NCBI GenBank assembly: GCA_020633235.1
Contig: JACKEA010000003.1
Span: forward strand, 868,001 to 932,000
Direction of reading: 5' to 3'
Length of the DNA: 64,000 nt
Source: Polyangiaceae bacterium
GTDB lineage: Bacteria > Myxococcota_A > Polyangia > Polyangiales > Polyangiaceae
How positions within the stretch are numbered: position 1 is the first letter of the stretch; each line of letters starts with the position of its first letter. A program made the translations under genes and the position numbers. This document shows, piece by piece, positions 16,729-25,098 of the stretch. The notes under the pieces are model-generated. The model was not told the origin of the DNA. It ran no database searches and was given only the letters and a program-made list of their open reading frames with translations.

Positions 16729-17610
16729 ATGCTCGATTGGAACGACCTCCGGACCTTCCTAGCCGTCCACCGGTCGGGAACCTTGGCGCGAGCGGCGACG
16801 ACGCTGGGCATCAACGCGACGACCGTCGGTCGGCGCCTGGCCGTGCTGGAAGAGGAGCTCGGGGCAAAGCTCTTCGATCGAACCCCGGACGGGTACTCAG
16901 TGACTCAAGCCGGCCTCGACCTGCTGCCCCGGGCGGAGCGCATGGAGCAGGAGGCCATCGCGTTGGAGCGCGAGCTCGCAGGGGCCGACCAGCGAGTCGC
17001 AGGCACCGTTCGCGTGAGCGTCACGGAAACGATCGGAACGCGATTCATCGCTCCGCACTTGCATCGTTTCGCTCGCGAGTACCCCGAGCTCACTCTCGAT
17101 CTCTCCTGCAACTCCCGCTCCGTGAGCCTGGCGCGGCGAGAAGCGGACATCGCCCTCCGGCTGGCGCGCCCGCGCGAGAGCGACGTCGTCACGCGCCGTC
17201 TCTCCACGGTGCGCTCCGCGTTGTACGCGGCGCGCTGCTATCTGCAGGCGCGTGGCACGCCCCGAGATCCGGAGCGAGACTTGAGTGGCCACGACGCCAT
17301 CTTGTTCGCGGACAGTCGGCCTTTTGCCCTGGAAAATGGCTGGTTCTCCCAGCGCCTGGGCGGCGCTCGGGTGGTGCTGCGCTGCGACAGCGTGAGCTCC
17401 ATCTTCTCCGCGACCACCTTCGGCTTGGGCATCGCGCTCCTACCGCAGAGCGTCGCGGCGCACGAGACGAGCTTGGTGCGGCTGGCGACGGAAACCGAGC
17501 CCGAGCCCCGCGTGATCTGGCAAGCAGTGCACCGAGATCTCGCCGGCTCCGCGCGCATCCGAGCCGTGCTCGACTTCCTGCACGGCATCATCGACGGCGG
17601 TGTTTCGTGA
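16729..17610 (+). CDS. LysR-family transcriptional regulator
   Basis: 293 residues from ATG at 16729 (MLDWNDLRTF). The N-terminal winged helix-turn-helix spans residues 1-60 (SGTLARAATTLGINATTVGRR, given as two parts: SGTLARAATT and LGINATTVGRR). The substrate-binding domain spans about 88-290, with the usual TVRVSVTE and LPQSVAA segments. The frame is open upstream, but the LysR family start fits this ATG. The stop codon overlaps the GTG start of the LuxC-like gene (GTGA), so regulator and reductase are co-translated; this regulator is a good candidate to control that reductase and the divergent Spy-like lipoprotein. Confidence 0.88.
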   Translation: MLDWNDLRTFLAVHRSGTLARAATTLGINATTVGRRLAVLEEELGAKLFDRTPDGYSVTQAGLDLLPRAERMEQEAIALERELAGADQRVAGTVRVSVTETIGTRFIAPHLHRFAREYPELTLDLSCNSRSVSLARREADIALRLARPRESDVVTRRLSTVRSALYAARCYLQARGTPRDPERDLSGHDAILFADSRPFALENGWFSQRLGGARVVLRCDSVSSIFSATTFGLGIALLPQSVAAHETSLVRLATETEPEPRVIWQAVHRDLAGSARIRAVLDFLHGIIDGGVS

Positions 17611-18656
17611 GCGACGAGCGACAGCAACGTGTTCGGCGTCTGCTCGATGCGGCGCGACGCATCGCTGACGCGGAGGACGTGTTCGGGAAGCGCGCGCGGC
17701 AGGTGCTGGTCACGACGACGGGGCTCTCGCCCGAGGGCGTCGACCTCGCGCTGCGCGAATGCCTGGAAGTGAACGCCACCGACGCGGAGCTCGACGCGCT
17801 CGTGTCGGGCGTCACGCCGACGGCGCGAGCGCACGTGCTGCTTGCGGCCAATGTCTTCGTCGCCCCGCTCAGAGCCATCGCCCTGGCGCTGGCCCAGGCG
17901 CCGCGGGTCGCCGTGCGCGCGTCACGTCGCGAGCCGACCATGGCCACGCTGCTGTTCGAGGCGAGCCGCGGAGCGTTTCGTTTGGTGGAAGAGCTGGCGC
18001 CCTCGCCGGGAGATCACGTATGGGCCTATGGCTCCGACGACACCCTCGCGGCGCTTCGCGGTGAGCTGCCTGCTGGCGTGGTCCTGCATGGTCACGGCAA
18101 CGGCTTCGGCGTCGCCGTGCTGGACGCTGAAGCCGGCGAGCTCGCGGCGGCGGCCAAAGCGCTGGCCCGGGACGTTGCCCTGTTCGATCAGCGGGGTTGC
18201 TTGAGTCCCCGCGTGGCGCTGGTCAGGGGACAGCCGGAGGGCGCGCAGAGCTTTGCGCGGGCGTTGGCCGCTGGGCTCGCGGAGCTACAGCACGACGTAC
18301 CCCGAGGCGCCCTGTCGAACTCGGAGGCCTCCGATCTCACGCGCTACCGCGACACCATGACCTACGCAGGCGAGGTGTTCCACGCGGGCAAGGGCGTGGT
18401 AGGACTGGACCTCCTCGGCAACGTGCTGCTCGCCCCCGTGGGCCGCAACGTCCACGTCACGCGTGTGACGGACCTCTCGGCGGCGCTGGCCGGTCTGGGA
18501 GATGCAGTCGCGGCCGTCGGCATCTCGGGCCCGTTGGCCGATGTAGCGCGCAAGGCCCTTCCCGGCGCGCGCCAGAGCCCCCTCGGTGCCATGCAGACTC
18601 CCCCGCTGGACGGCCCGGTGGACCGCCGTCCCTCCGCGGAAGGCGAGGTGCTATGA
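17607..18656 (+). CDS. LuxC-family acyl-CoA (acyl-protein) reductase
   Basis: 349 residues from GTG at 17607, overlapping the LysR stop. The family signatures are an NADP-site region (VWAYGSDDTL, HGHGNGFG), the active-site cysteine C198 in DQRGCLSPR, and the C-terminal MQTPPLDGP motif typical of LuxC. It is shorter than the ~480 residues of Vibrio LuxC. The reaction is NADPH-dependent reduction of an activated fatty acyl group to the aldehyde. The partner LuxE-like synthetase (10599-11735) and a class III aminotransferase (9253-10602) are encoded 6-8 kb upstream, on the same strand. The frame reads through the LysR region upstream, but that part is a shadow. Confidence 0.8.
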   Translation: MSDERQQRVRRLLDAARRIADAEDVFGKRARQVLVTTTGLSPEGVDLALRECLEVNATDAELDALVSGVTPTARAHVLLAANVFVAPLRAIALALAQAPRVAVRASRREPTMATLLFEASRGAFRLVEELAPSPGDHVWAYGSDDTLAALRGELPAGVVLHGHGNGFGVAVLDAEAGELAAAAKALARDVALFDQRGCLSPRVALVRGQPEGAQSFARALAAGLAELQHDVPRGALSNSEASDLTRYRDTMTYAGEVFHAGKGVVGLDLLGNVLLAPVGRNVHVTRVTDLSAALAGLGDAVAAVGISGPLADVARKALPGARQSPLGAMQTPPLDGPVDRRPSAEGEVL

Positions 18657-18704
18657 GTCATCCGCCGCGTTGACGCTCTGCGGAGGCTCGTTTCCCATGG
18701 GCAT

Positions 18705-20678
18705 ATGCTGCAGCTGCCGCGCTCCGTGCTCCCGTGGCTGGCTGGCATTTCCGTAGCGGGCCTGCTGTGCGGAGCATGGCTCGCGCTCCGCCAGGCGGAG
18801 TCTCGGGCACTGGCGCGCTCCACCAGCATCGTCGCGCGCCAAGCCGCCCCGCGGCTCGCCGACTACGTGGCTGCGCGGCTCACCATCGTAGGCAGCTTGG
18901 CTCGCGAGCGGGCGCAGCACGCCCAGATGACGGACGCCGACTTCAAGCGACGAGCACGCATCCTGGAGGGCTCCTTTGGTGGCTTGCTGGGCATCAACTG
19001 GATCGACAACGCGGGTGTCATCCGCATCGCCGTCCCGGAGGAGCGCAACCGTTCGGCCCTCGGTCGCAACGTGCGCAATCATCCGGAGGCCGCTCCATTC
19101 TTCGCTCGAGCGGCGCGCACCGGAGAGCCGACGCTGACCGGCTCCCTGCAGCTGTTCCAAGGTCCGCGGGGCGTCGCCAGCTACTTCCCGGTCCGCCGCG
19201 AAGGTCGCACCCTCGGTTTCGTCAATGGTGTGTTCGACTGCAGCGAGCTGGTCAAGCGCTCCCTGGCGGAAGGCATCCTGGACAGCTATTTGGTTCGAGT
19301 CTCGGACGAGACGGGTCGCGTGTACGAGTCTCGAGGCTACGGGACCTCCGGCGGACCCGTTGCGCAGGCCGCAGCCGTGGTGGCAAACCAGACGTGGTGG
19401 GTGGAGGTGGAACCGGGAGCCGCGCTCCGGGAGGCGAGCCACTCTCACCACGTGGATCTCCTGATCCCGCTGGGCCTGGTGTTGGGCCTGGCCGTGACGG
19501 GCTTGACCGGAGGTTGGCTGGGTCGCCGCCGCGCCCTGGACCAGCTCAAGCGCGAGCGGGAAGCGCTGGAAAACCAGATGATCGAGGCGCAGAAGCTGGA
19601 GGCCATCGGGCGCCTCGCCGGTGGTGTGGCCCATGACTTCAACAACCTGCTGACCGCCATGATTGGACACGCAGAGCTGGCCAAGCGCTCCAAGGAGCTA
19701 CCCGAGCGGGTGCGCAAGGATCTCGACGTCATCATCGAGGCCGCCCGGCGCGGCGCGGAGATCACTCGGGACCTGCTGGCGTTCTCCCGCAAGGAGATCG
19801 TCCACCCCCGCGCCATGGATGTCGCCGAAGAAGTGAAGCGGCTGGTGCCCATGCTCGAGCACCTGCTACGGGAAGACGTGGCGCTCGAGCTCGACGTGGA
19901 CCCCGAGGCCGGCCGCGTGCTCATGGATCCGACTCAGCTGGAGCGCGCGCTGATGAACTTGGTGGTGAACGCCGTCGATGCGCAGCCCAACGGCGGCCTG
20001 GTGACCTTGTCCGTGCAAAAGCACGACGACGCGAATATTCGCGTCGCGGTCAGCGATGCGGGCGAAGGCATGTCGAACGACGTTGCAGCGCACGCGTTCG
20101 AGCCCTTCTACACCACGAAGCCCCCGGGCAAGGGTACCGGCCTCGGCCTTGCGTCCGTGTACGGCATCGCTCGGCAGCTGGGAGGCGACGCCTTGCTGTC
20201 GACCGAGGAGGGACACGGGACCACGGTGGCGCTGGTGCTGCCGCGTACGGCCGAGGAAGGCCCCCGCGCGACATCCGAGCCGGCGCCCGCACCCAAGAGC
20301 GCAAAGGCGAGCGTGCTGCTGGTCGAAGACGACGACGCACTACGCCACCTGGCCCGCCGGGTGCTGAGCGCTGAAGGCTACTCCGTGACCGCGGCGGCAA
20401 ACGCGAACGAAGCGCTGATGCTCGTGCACGAGGGGCTGGTCCCCGAGATCTTGCTGACGGACGAGGTCATGCCCGGCATGCGCGGGCACCAGCTCGCGGA
20501 GCGCTTGAGCCACGACCTCCAGGGGCTGCGGGTGCTGGTTTGCTCCGGCCACGCGGACGAGCTGGTGGACGAGTCCAAGCTCACGCGCCAAGGCGCGGCG
20601 TTCCTGCACAAGCCCTACACGCCCACGGAGCTCTTGGCCGCTCTCGGGAAGGTCGCTAGCGCTCGAGCTGGGTCGTGA
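18705..20678 (+). CDS. Hybrid sensor histidine kinase with C-terminal receiver
   Basis: 657 residues. A first membrane helix at 10-28 and a second at about 251-273 enclose a ~220-residue periplasmic sensor region resembling CHASE/Cache-type domains (ASYFPVRREGRTLGFVNGVF). HisKA follows with phospho-histidine H310 in VAHDFNNLL, then a HATPase domain (N-box NLVVNAVDA, DAGEGM, GKGTGLGLA). A receiver domain spans about 535-650 with an acidic DDDA start, acceptor Asp in LLTDEVMPG and Lys in LHKPY. The partner response regulator is not adjacent, so the C-terminal receiver may pass the phosphate to a separate phosphotransfer protein. Confidence 0.93.
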   Translation: MLQLPRSVLPWLAGISVAGLLCGAWLALRQAESRALARSTSIVARQAAPRLADYVAARLTIVGSLARERAQHAQMTDADFKRRARILEGSFGGLLGINWIDNAGVIRIAVPEERNRSALGRNVRNHPEAAPFFARAARTGEPTLTGSLQLFQGPRGVASYFPVRREGRTLGFVNGVFDCSELVKRSLAEGILDSYLVRVSDETGRVYESRGYGTSGGPVAQAAAVVANQTWWVEVEPGAALREASHSHHVDLLIPLGLVLGLAVTGLTGGWLGRRRALDQLKREREALENQMIEAQKLEAIGRLAGGVAHDFNNLLTAMIGHAELAKRSKELPERVRKDLDVIIEAARRGAEITRDLLAFSRKEIVHPRAMDVAEEVKRLVPMLEHLLREDVALELDVDPEAGRVLMDPTQLERALMNLVVNAVDAQPNGGLVTLSVQKHDDANIRVAVSDAGEGMSNDVAAHAFEPFYTTKPPGKGTGLGLASVYGIARQLGGDALLSTEEGHGTTVALVLPRTAEEGPRATSEPAPAPKSAKASVLLVEDDDALRHLARRVLSAEGYSVTAAANANEALMLVHEGLVPEILLTDEVMPGMRGHQLAERLSHDLQGLRVLVCSGHADELVDESKLTRQGAAFLHKPYTPTELLAALGKVASARAGS

Positions 20679-22233
20679 CCCGCTTCTTCGGGCGCACGCG
20701 ATAGAGCAGGCTCCGAAGCGGCGCTTCCGCCATGATCCCTTCCCAGGTGCGTCGTCGCGGACGCTTCATCTGGTCGGCCAAGGCATCGGGAAACCCGGTC
20801 ACGGGATCCGTATCCTCAATCAAGATGGCGTGTTGATGGATGTTGCCGTCTCCCTTGCGCCCCTGGATGGCCACGACATCCCCTGCACGAAAAGTGTCGG
20901 CGTGCTCGACGAGGAAAGAGAAGAAGCGGCGTCGCTCCAGAAACTTCACGCGGTCCTCGGCTTCGAACCTGAGATGCTCGAACAGCTCCGGGCTGTCCTC
21001 GGCGAACTTCTCGAAGGCGAGCACGCCGCGGCGGTTCTTGATGCCGAGGTCGTCGAAGTCCAGCGCACCCACCACGCGGGTGGGCGTGTTTCCCTTGGCC
21101 GTGAACCAAGTTCCGGAGGCGCGCTCGTAGCTGTCGAGAACGAAGTCGACACAGACCTGGGGTGGATGCGGGCGACCCTCGACGTCGTACACGGGGTAGC
21201 TCTCGTCGTCGTAGCTGAACGCCGTCAGTCCGGCGCGGTAGGCCCAGCGCCACGCCGGACGCAGCTGCCCGTCTCGATCCGCCGTTTCCTCGTGGCGCGG
21301 CCGGTCGAAGGGCAGCGCCTCCGCGAGCTCGCGATCCACGGCGGCGCGCAGCCGCGCGAGACCCCGACGCCGAGGCGCGTCGGAGGCGATCCAGCGCGAA
21401 AACCGCGTGCGCCGATCCTGCCGCTCGGCCAGGCAGCGCAGGGACAGCTTGGCGCCGTCGCTGTCCAGCACCGCTTTCGCCCATTCGCCACTGAAGCGCA
21501 GGTCCGCGACCAGCCCTTGCGCCGTACGCAACGTGATCTTCGCCCGCTCGAACCCGATCTCGTGGGCCAAGCGTCTCAAGTCTCGATGGAGCGGCGGAGC
21601 AAGGTCCGCGCGCTCGACGGCCACGCGGTCGCCGAACAAGAGCTCCGCCGTGCGGCCATCCGACTGCTGGTACCTGAGCGGCTTCGCTTCCACCCGGGAC
21701 AGCGCCAGCGTCTTGGCCCCCCGCTGCAAATAGATGGTTTCTTCGTCGAACAGATCGGGCAGCTCCAGACGCGTGACCAACGCCAGCGCTTCGACGGGAT
21801 CGGCGGAGTACACGTAGCCTTCTCGCAGCACGAGGGCCCGGAGCCCGGGCTTGTCGCCCCGCAGCCGGAGCTTTTCGCCCCGCACTCGGGCGAACGGCGA
21901 ACCGTGCGCGAACGCCTTCTTGGCGTCGAGCGCCGCTTTCGGAAGCGCAGCGTCCGGCGTGGCCCGCGGCTCGCGCACGAACACCATGGGCTCGCCCCGA
22001 GCGCGCCCCAGCACGTCGGCGCGTTGGGCATCGAATTCCGGAGCGCCGGGCAGCGCGGGCTGCTTCCGCAAGGCGGCGATGCGCTCCCGGCAGCTCTGGT
22101 AGGCGGTGTCCACCTCGACCGCCGCCGAGGCCAGCGGCGCGGCTCGGGCGCTGCCCTCCGCCCGCTCCGGTAGGCTCCGGCACCCGGCCAAGGCCAGGAC
22201 CAGCGTGGCGTACAGGGCGGCGTGACGGCTCAT
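20656..22233 (-). CDS. Lipoprotein with NlpC/CHAP-like amidase domain
   Basis: 525 residues. The signal peptide has a lipobox LALAGC (Cys18). The N-terminal ~330 residues are a non-catalytic region of unknown fold. The C-terminal ~170 residues contain a papain-like arrangement: Cys361 in QVCVDFVLDS, and the segment GDVVAIQGRK followed by H466/H468 in GNIHQHAILI. This is like DUF1287/NlpC-P60 proteins that cut peptidoglycan peptides, which would fit the outer-membrane anchor. Catalysis is inferred from motif spacing, not proven. It starts 30 bp after the LOG gene and ends overlapping the tail of the convergent kinase. Confidence 0.7.
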   Translation of the reverse strand: MSRHAALYATLVLALAGCRSLPERAEGSARAAPLASAAVEVDTAYQSCRERIAALRKQPALPGAPEFDAQRADVLGRARGEPMVFVREPRATPDAALPKAALDAKKAFAHGSPFARVRGEKLRLRGDKPGLRALVLREGYVYSADPVEALALVTRLELPDLFDEETIYLQRGAKTLALSRVEAKPLRYQQSDGRTAELLFGDRVAVERADLAPPLHRDLRRLAHEIGFERAKITLRTAQGLVADLRFSGEWAKAVLDSDGAKLSLRCLAERQDRRTRFSRWIASDAPRRRGLARLRAAVDRELAEALPFDRPRHEETADRDGQLRPAWRWAYRAGLTAFSYDDESYPVYDVEGRPHPPQVCVDFVLDSYERASGTWFTAKGNTPTRVVGALDFDDLGIKNRRGVLAFEKFAEDSPELFEHLRFEAEDRVKFLERRRFFSFLVEHADTFRAGDVVAIQGRKGDGNIHQHAILIEDTDPVTGFPDALADQMKRPRRRTWEGIMAEAPLRSLLYRVRPKKRVTTQLER

Positions 22234-22263
22234 GCTGAAGGGAAAACGCCGCGCGAAGCGCGA

Positions 22264-22959
22264 CTATTCTCGGGCTTTGAAGCGTTCGATGTGCGGGCGG
22301 AGCACGTCCATCACGCCGCTCACGTCATCCACGCACACCGGGATGGTCATGTCTTGGGCGTTGGCCAGGCCGGCGCCGACCATGTTGCGCTCCGCCCACT
22401 CCAAGAGCTCGCGCCACATGCGACCGACGAACACCAGCGGCACACCCGCGACGTGCTTCACCTGCAGCAGCTGCCACACCATCATGGTCTCCAACGTGGT
22501 TCCGATACCCCCCGGCATGATCACGAAGGCGTTGGACATGCGCATGAACTGAGCCAAGCGCGAGTAGAAGGTGCGATGGGTGAAGAGCTTCTCCACGAAG
22601 GGGTTTGCGCCCTGCTCGAAGGGAAGCTCGATGCGAATGCCGATGGACCGCGTGCGATTGTCGGGATCTCCCAGGTTCTCGCCCTCGTTCGCCGCTTGCA
22701 TCAACCCCGGGCCGCCGCCGGTCACGATGTCCACTCCGCTCGCGGAAAGGCGGGCCGCGAGGTCCTTCACTTGCTCGTACACCGGAGCGCCCGGCTGAGT
22801 GCGCGCCGAGCCGAAGATGGCGACCCGATAGAATTCCTGCTTCTCGGGCCGAATGCGGCTCAGGTCGTTCACCACCGTCCAGAGCTGATCCACCGCGTCC
22901 TCGATCACCTCCATCGTTTCTTGGGTGGTGCACACCAGGCGTCCGAGATCTTTCTTCAT
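22264..22959 (-). CDS. LOG-family nucleotide-monophosphate phosphoribohydrolase
   Basis: 231 residues from ATG at 22959, overlapping the patatin stop (ATGA). The LOG/TIGR00730 Rossmann-fold motifs are present: FGSAR, GGGPGLMQAANEG and PGGIGTTLETMM, the last being the PGGxGTxxE signature. Relatives hydrolyse nucleoside 5'-monophosphates to base and ribose-5-phosphate, and some release cytokinins. It contains an N-terminal helical extension of ~40 residues. It is the third gene of the PP2C, patatin, LOG series. A role in nucleotide salvage or signalling is possible. Confidence 0.87.
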   Translation of the reverse strand: MKKDLGRLVCTTQETMEVIEDAVDQLWTVVNDLSRIRPEKQEFYRVAIFGSARTQPGAPVYEQVKDLAARLSASGVDIVTGGGPGLMQAANEGENLGDPDNRTRSIGIRIELPFEQGANPFVEKLFTHRTFYSRLAQFMRMSNAFVIMPGGIGTTLETMMVWQLLQVKHVAGVPLVFVGRMWRELLEWAERNMVGAGLANAQDMTIPVCVDDVSGVMDVLRPHIERFKARE

Positions 22960-23732
22960 GCCTCCTCCACGGAGAGTTGCAAGAGCCCGCCGTTCACCGG
23001 CAGATCGAGGGCGCGCCGAAGTCCCCGTCGCGCCTCGTCGAAAGCCAGCTTGCCCCGCTCGAGGCGAAACGGCCCCACGCGACTCAGGCCTTCGAGGACC
23101 ACCGCCGAGAGGCCCGGTCGTTTCGGCGGCACCAGCGACGCGCTCGACTTCTTGCGCCAAGGCGAGCGCGAAGCGAGATGGTGATGCAACACGCGGGTGC
23201 CCGCCGGCAGACCCATGAGGCCAGGGCGATCCAAGATGCCGCCGTCGAGCAGCGGCCGTCCTTCGTGCCACAAAGGCTGGAACAACCCGGGCAAGGTACA
23301 AGAGGCTTGGATGGCGGGCGCCAACGGGCCCGACGAGATCACCCGGGTGCGCCGCGAAAGCACGTCGTAGACGGAGAGCGTGGCGGGCACGCGACAGCCG
23401 GAGAACTCCTTGGTGGGCAACAGGGACTCCAAGCGCGCTCGGAACAGACGGCCTCGGAGCAGACCCAACCCTGGCCGGGGGTCCCAGAAATCCGCGCGCC
23501 GGAGCGCCAACAGCTCGTCCCGAAGCTGCGCTGCGTCGAGCCCCGCCGCCCACAGTCCCCCCACCAGGGCCCCAGCGCTGGCGCCCGAGACTCGCGCCGG
23601 CAATAGGCCGGCTTCTTCCAGCTCCATCACGAAGCCGGTGTGTGCGAAGAAGCCGAAGAAGCCGGCGGACATCGCCAGCGCGAACGGCTCTTCCGCGAGC
23701 CACTCGCGGAGGGTCGGCGGAGCCAACCTCAC
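22956..23732 (-). CDS. Patatin-like phospholipase
   Basis: 258 residues from GTG at 23732, which overlaps the TGA of the PP2C gene. The Ser-Asp dyad is clear: nucleophile S52 in SGASAGAL (GxSxG) and D163 in LLDGGILD. The usual glycine-rich oxyanion loop is altered (MSAGFFGFFAHTG in place of DGGGxRG), as in some bacterial patatins. It should hydrolyse acyl ester bonds of phospholipids in the cytoplasm or at the membrane face. Both ends overlap neighbouring genes, so it is translated with the cyclic-nucleotide-binding phosphatase upstream. Confidence 0.85.
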   Translation of the reverse strand: MRLAPPTLREWLAEEPFALAMSAGFFGFFAHTGFVMELEEAGLLPARVSGASAGALVGGLWAAGLDAAQLRDELLALRRADFWDPRPGLGLLRGRLFRARLESLLPTKEFSGCRVPATLSVYDVLSRRTRVISSGPLAPAIQASCTLPGLFQPLWHEGRPLLDGGILDRPGLMGLPAGTRVLHHHLASRSPWRKKSSASLVPPKRPGLSAVVLEGLSRVGPFRLERGKLAFDEARRGLRRALDLPVNGGLLQLSVEEA

Positions 23733-25036
23733 TCCTCCGGACGCCGCTTGCTGAACGGCGGCGGGAACAGGCGCTGCGTACGCTCGCCGCTGAAGTCGAG
23801 TCCGCTCTCCTCGCCGGACGGCGGCCGGAGCAATAGCGTCGCTTCGTCCAGCCGCAGGCTCTGCACCTGCCCCAGCCGCCACAGGAACTTCACGCCAATC
23901 ACCGGGTTGGTCTGAAACAACGGATACACGGCGTCTTGGTCCAGGACCAGCAGACGTGTGGGCTCGAGCGTCTTCACGGTTGCCGTGCGCGGGCGATTGG
24001 TCAAGAGCGCCATCTCGCCGAAGTGACTGCCGCTCGACAGGGTGGTGAGGCGCGAGCCACTGCGTTCCACGCTCACGCGTCCCGACGCGATGATATAGAG
24101 CGCCTTGCTGGCTTCGCCTTCGCTCAGCACCGTCACGCCCTCTTCCAGCTCTTCCGTCCGCAGCGTGCTGGCGACCTCGAGCAGCTCCGGATACTCGAGC
24201 TCGCCAAAGAGCTCCATGGCGGACAGCGCCGAGAGGTCTTCGTACACTCGGCTCAGGCGTTCTTCTCCCGCGGCATCCTCGGCCTCGGGCCGCACCACCA
24301 CCGCCGTGATGTTGTCCTCGCCACCGCGTTCATTGGCGAAGGACACCAGCCGCTCGGCCACGTCCTCACCTTCCAGCAGCTCGGCGAGACCAGTGCTCTC
24401 GTGATCGAAGTAGCCGTGCAGGCCGTCGCTGCACAAAAGGTAGACGTCTCCCGGCAGCACGTCGAACTCCAGGGTGTCCACCTGAACGCGCTCCAGGGGT
24501 CCCACGGCGCGCATCAAGAGGTTCGAGGGAAAGGCCTCCAGGGCCTGTTCCAAGGTGTAGCCGCGCATCATGGCGTCGGCGACGAAGCTGTGATCCATCG
24601 TCAGCTGGTGGAGCTGACCGGCGCGCCGCAGGTAGAGCCGCGAGTCCCCCACGTGCGCCAGCACTCCGCGCTGCCCGCGGATCGAGAGCACGGTGCAGGT
24701 GGTACCCGCGCCGCGAGCCTTCGGATCTCGCTGTCCCAGCCGGTGCACCGCGGTGTTGGCCGCTTCCACCGCTCGGCGCAGCACCTCCACCACGTGCGCC
24801 GCGCGCCACGGGTCCAGGGGCTCGTCGTGCGCCTCTGCGGCTCCGAGCTCACGCCGGACGGCCTCTTGAATGGTCTTCGCCGCCAGCGCAGACGCCACCT
24901 CTCCTGCGGCGTGCCCACCCATGCCGTCGCACACGATGAACAGCCCGTGCTCGTCATCGACGAGATAGTTGTCCTCGTTGTGATCGCGCCGTTGCCCGAC
25001 GTCGCTCGACGCCTCCGCTCGGATTTTCACGAACAC
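23729..25036 (-). CDS. PP2C phosphatase fused to a cyclic-nucleotide-binding domain
   Basis: 435 residues. The PP2C (PPM) domain covers about 1-250 with all metal-binding motifs: RDHNEDN, CDGMGGHAAGE, VGDSRLYL, CSDGLHG and GGEDNITAVV. A cNMP-binding (CAP_ED) domain covers about 275-400 with the phosphate-binding cassette in the segment GSHFGEMALLTNRPRTA. It should dephosphorylate Ser/Thr residues under control of cAMP or cGMP, a plausible counterpart to the many Ser/Thr kinases and to the adenylate cyclase at 2039. Its stop overlaps the patatin start. Confidence 0.93.
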   Translation of the reverse strand: MFVKIRAEASSDVGQRRDHNEDNYLVDDEHGLFIVCDGMGGHAAGEVASALAAKTIQEAVRRELGAAEAHDEPLDPWRAAHVVEVLRRAVEAANTAVHRLGQRDPKARGAGTTCTVLSIRGQRGVLAHVGDSRLYLRRAGQLHQLTMDHSFVADAMMRGYTLEQALEAFPSNLLMRAVGPLERVQVDTLEFDVLPGDVYLLCSDGLHGYFDHESTGLAELLEGEDVAERLVSFANERGGEDNITAVVVRPEAEDAAGEERLSRVYEDLSALSAMELFGELEYPELLEVASTLRTEELEEGVTVLSEGEASKALYIIASGRVSVERSGSRLTTLSSGSHFGEMALLTNRPRTATVKTLEPTRLLVLDQDAVYPLFQTNPVIGVKFLWRLGQVQSLRLDEATLLLRPPSGEESGLDFSGERTQRLFPPPFSKRRPEE

Positions 25037-25098
25037 AAGATAGCCGACGCGTCACGGCGCCCAAAGCGTGGATGCGCCCGCGCTCGATTTCGCGCGGC

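Noticed and set aside
10599..18656. Bioluminescence (lux) operon
   Set aside because: LuxE- and LuxC-like genes are present but not luxA, luxB or luxD, and they are not adjacent.
22264..25036. A CBASS-type anti-phage system based on the patatin and cyclic-nucleotide-binding domain
   Set aside because: No CD-NTase or other oligonucleotide cyclase is adjacent, and the cNMP domain is fused to a PP2C phosphatase rather than to the effector.
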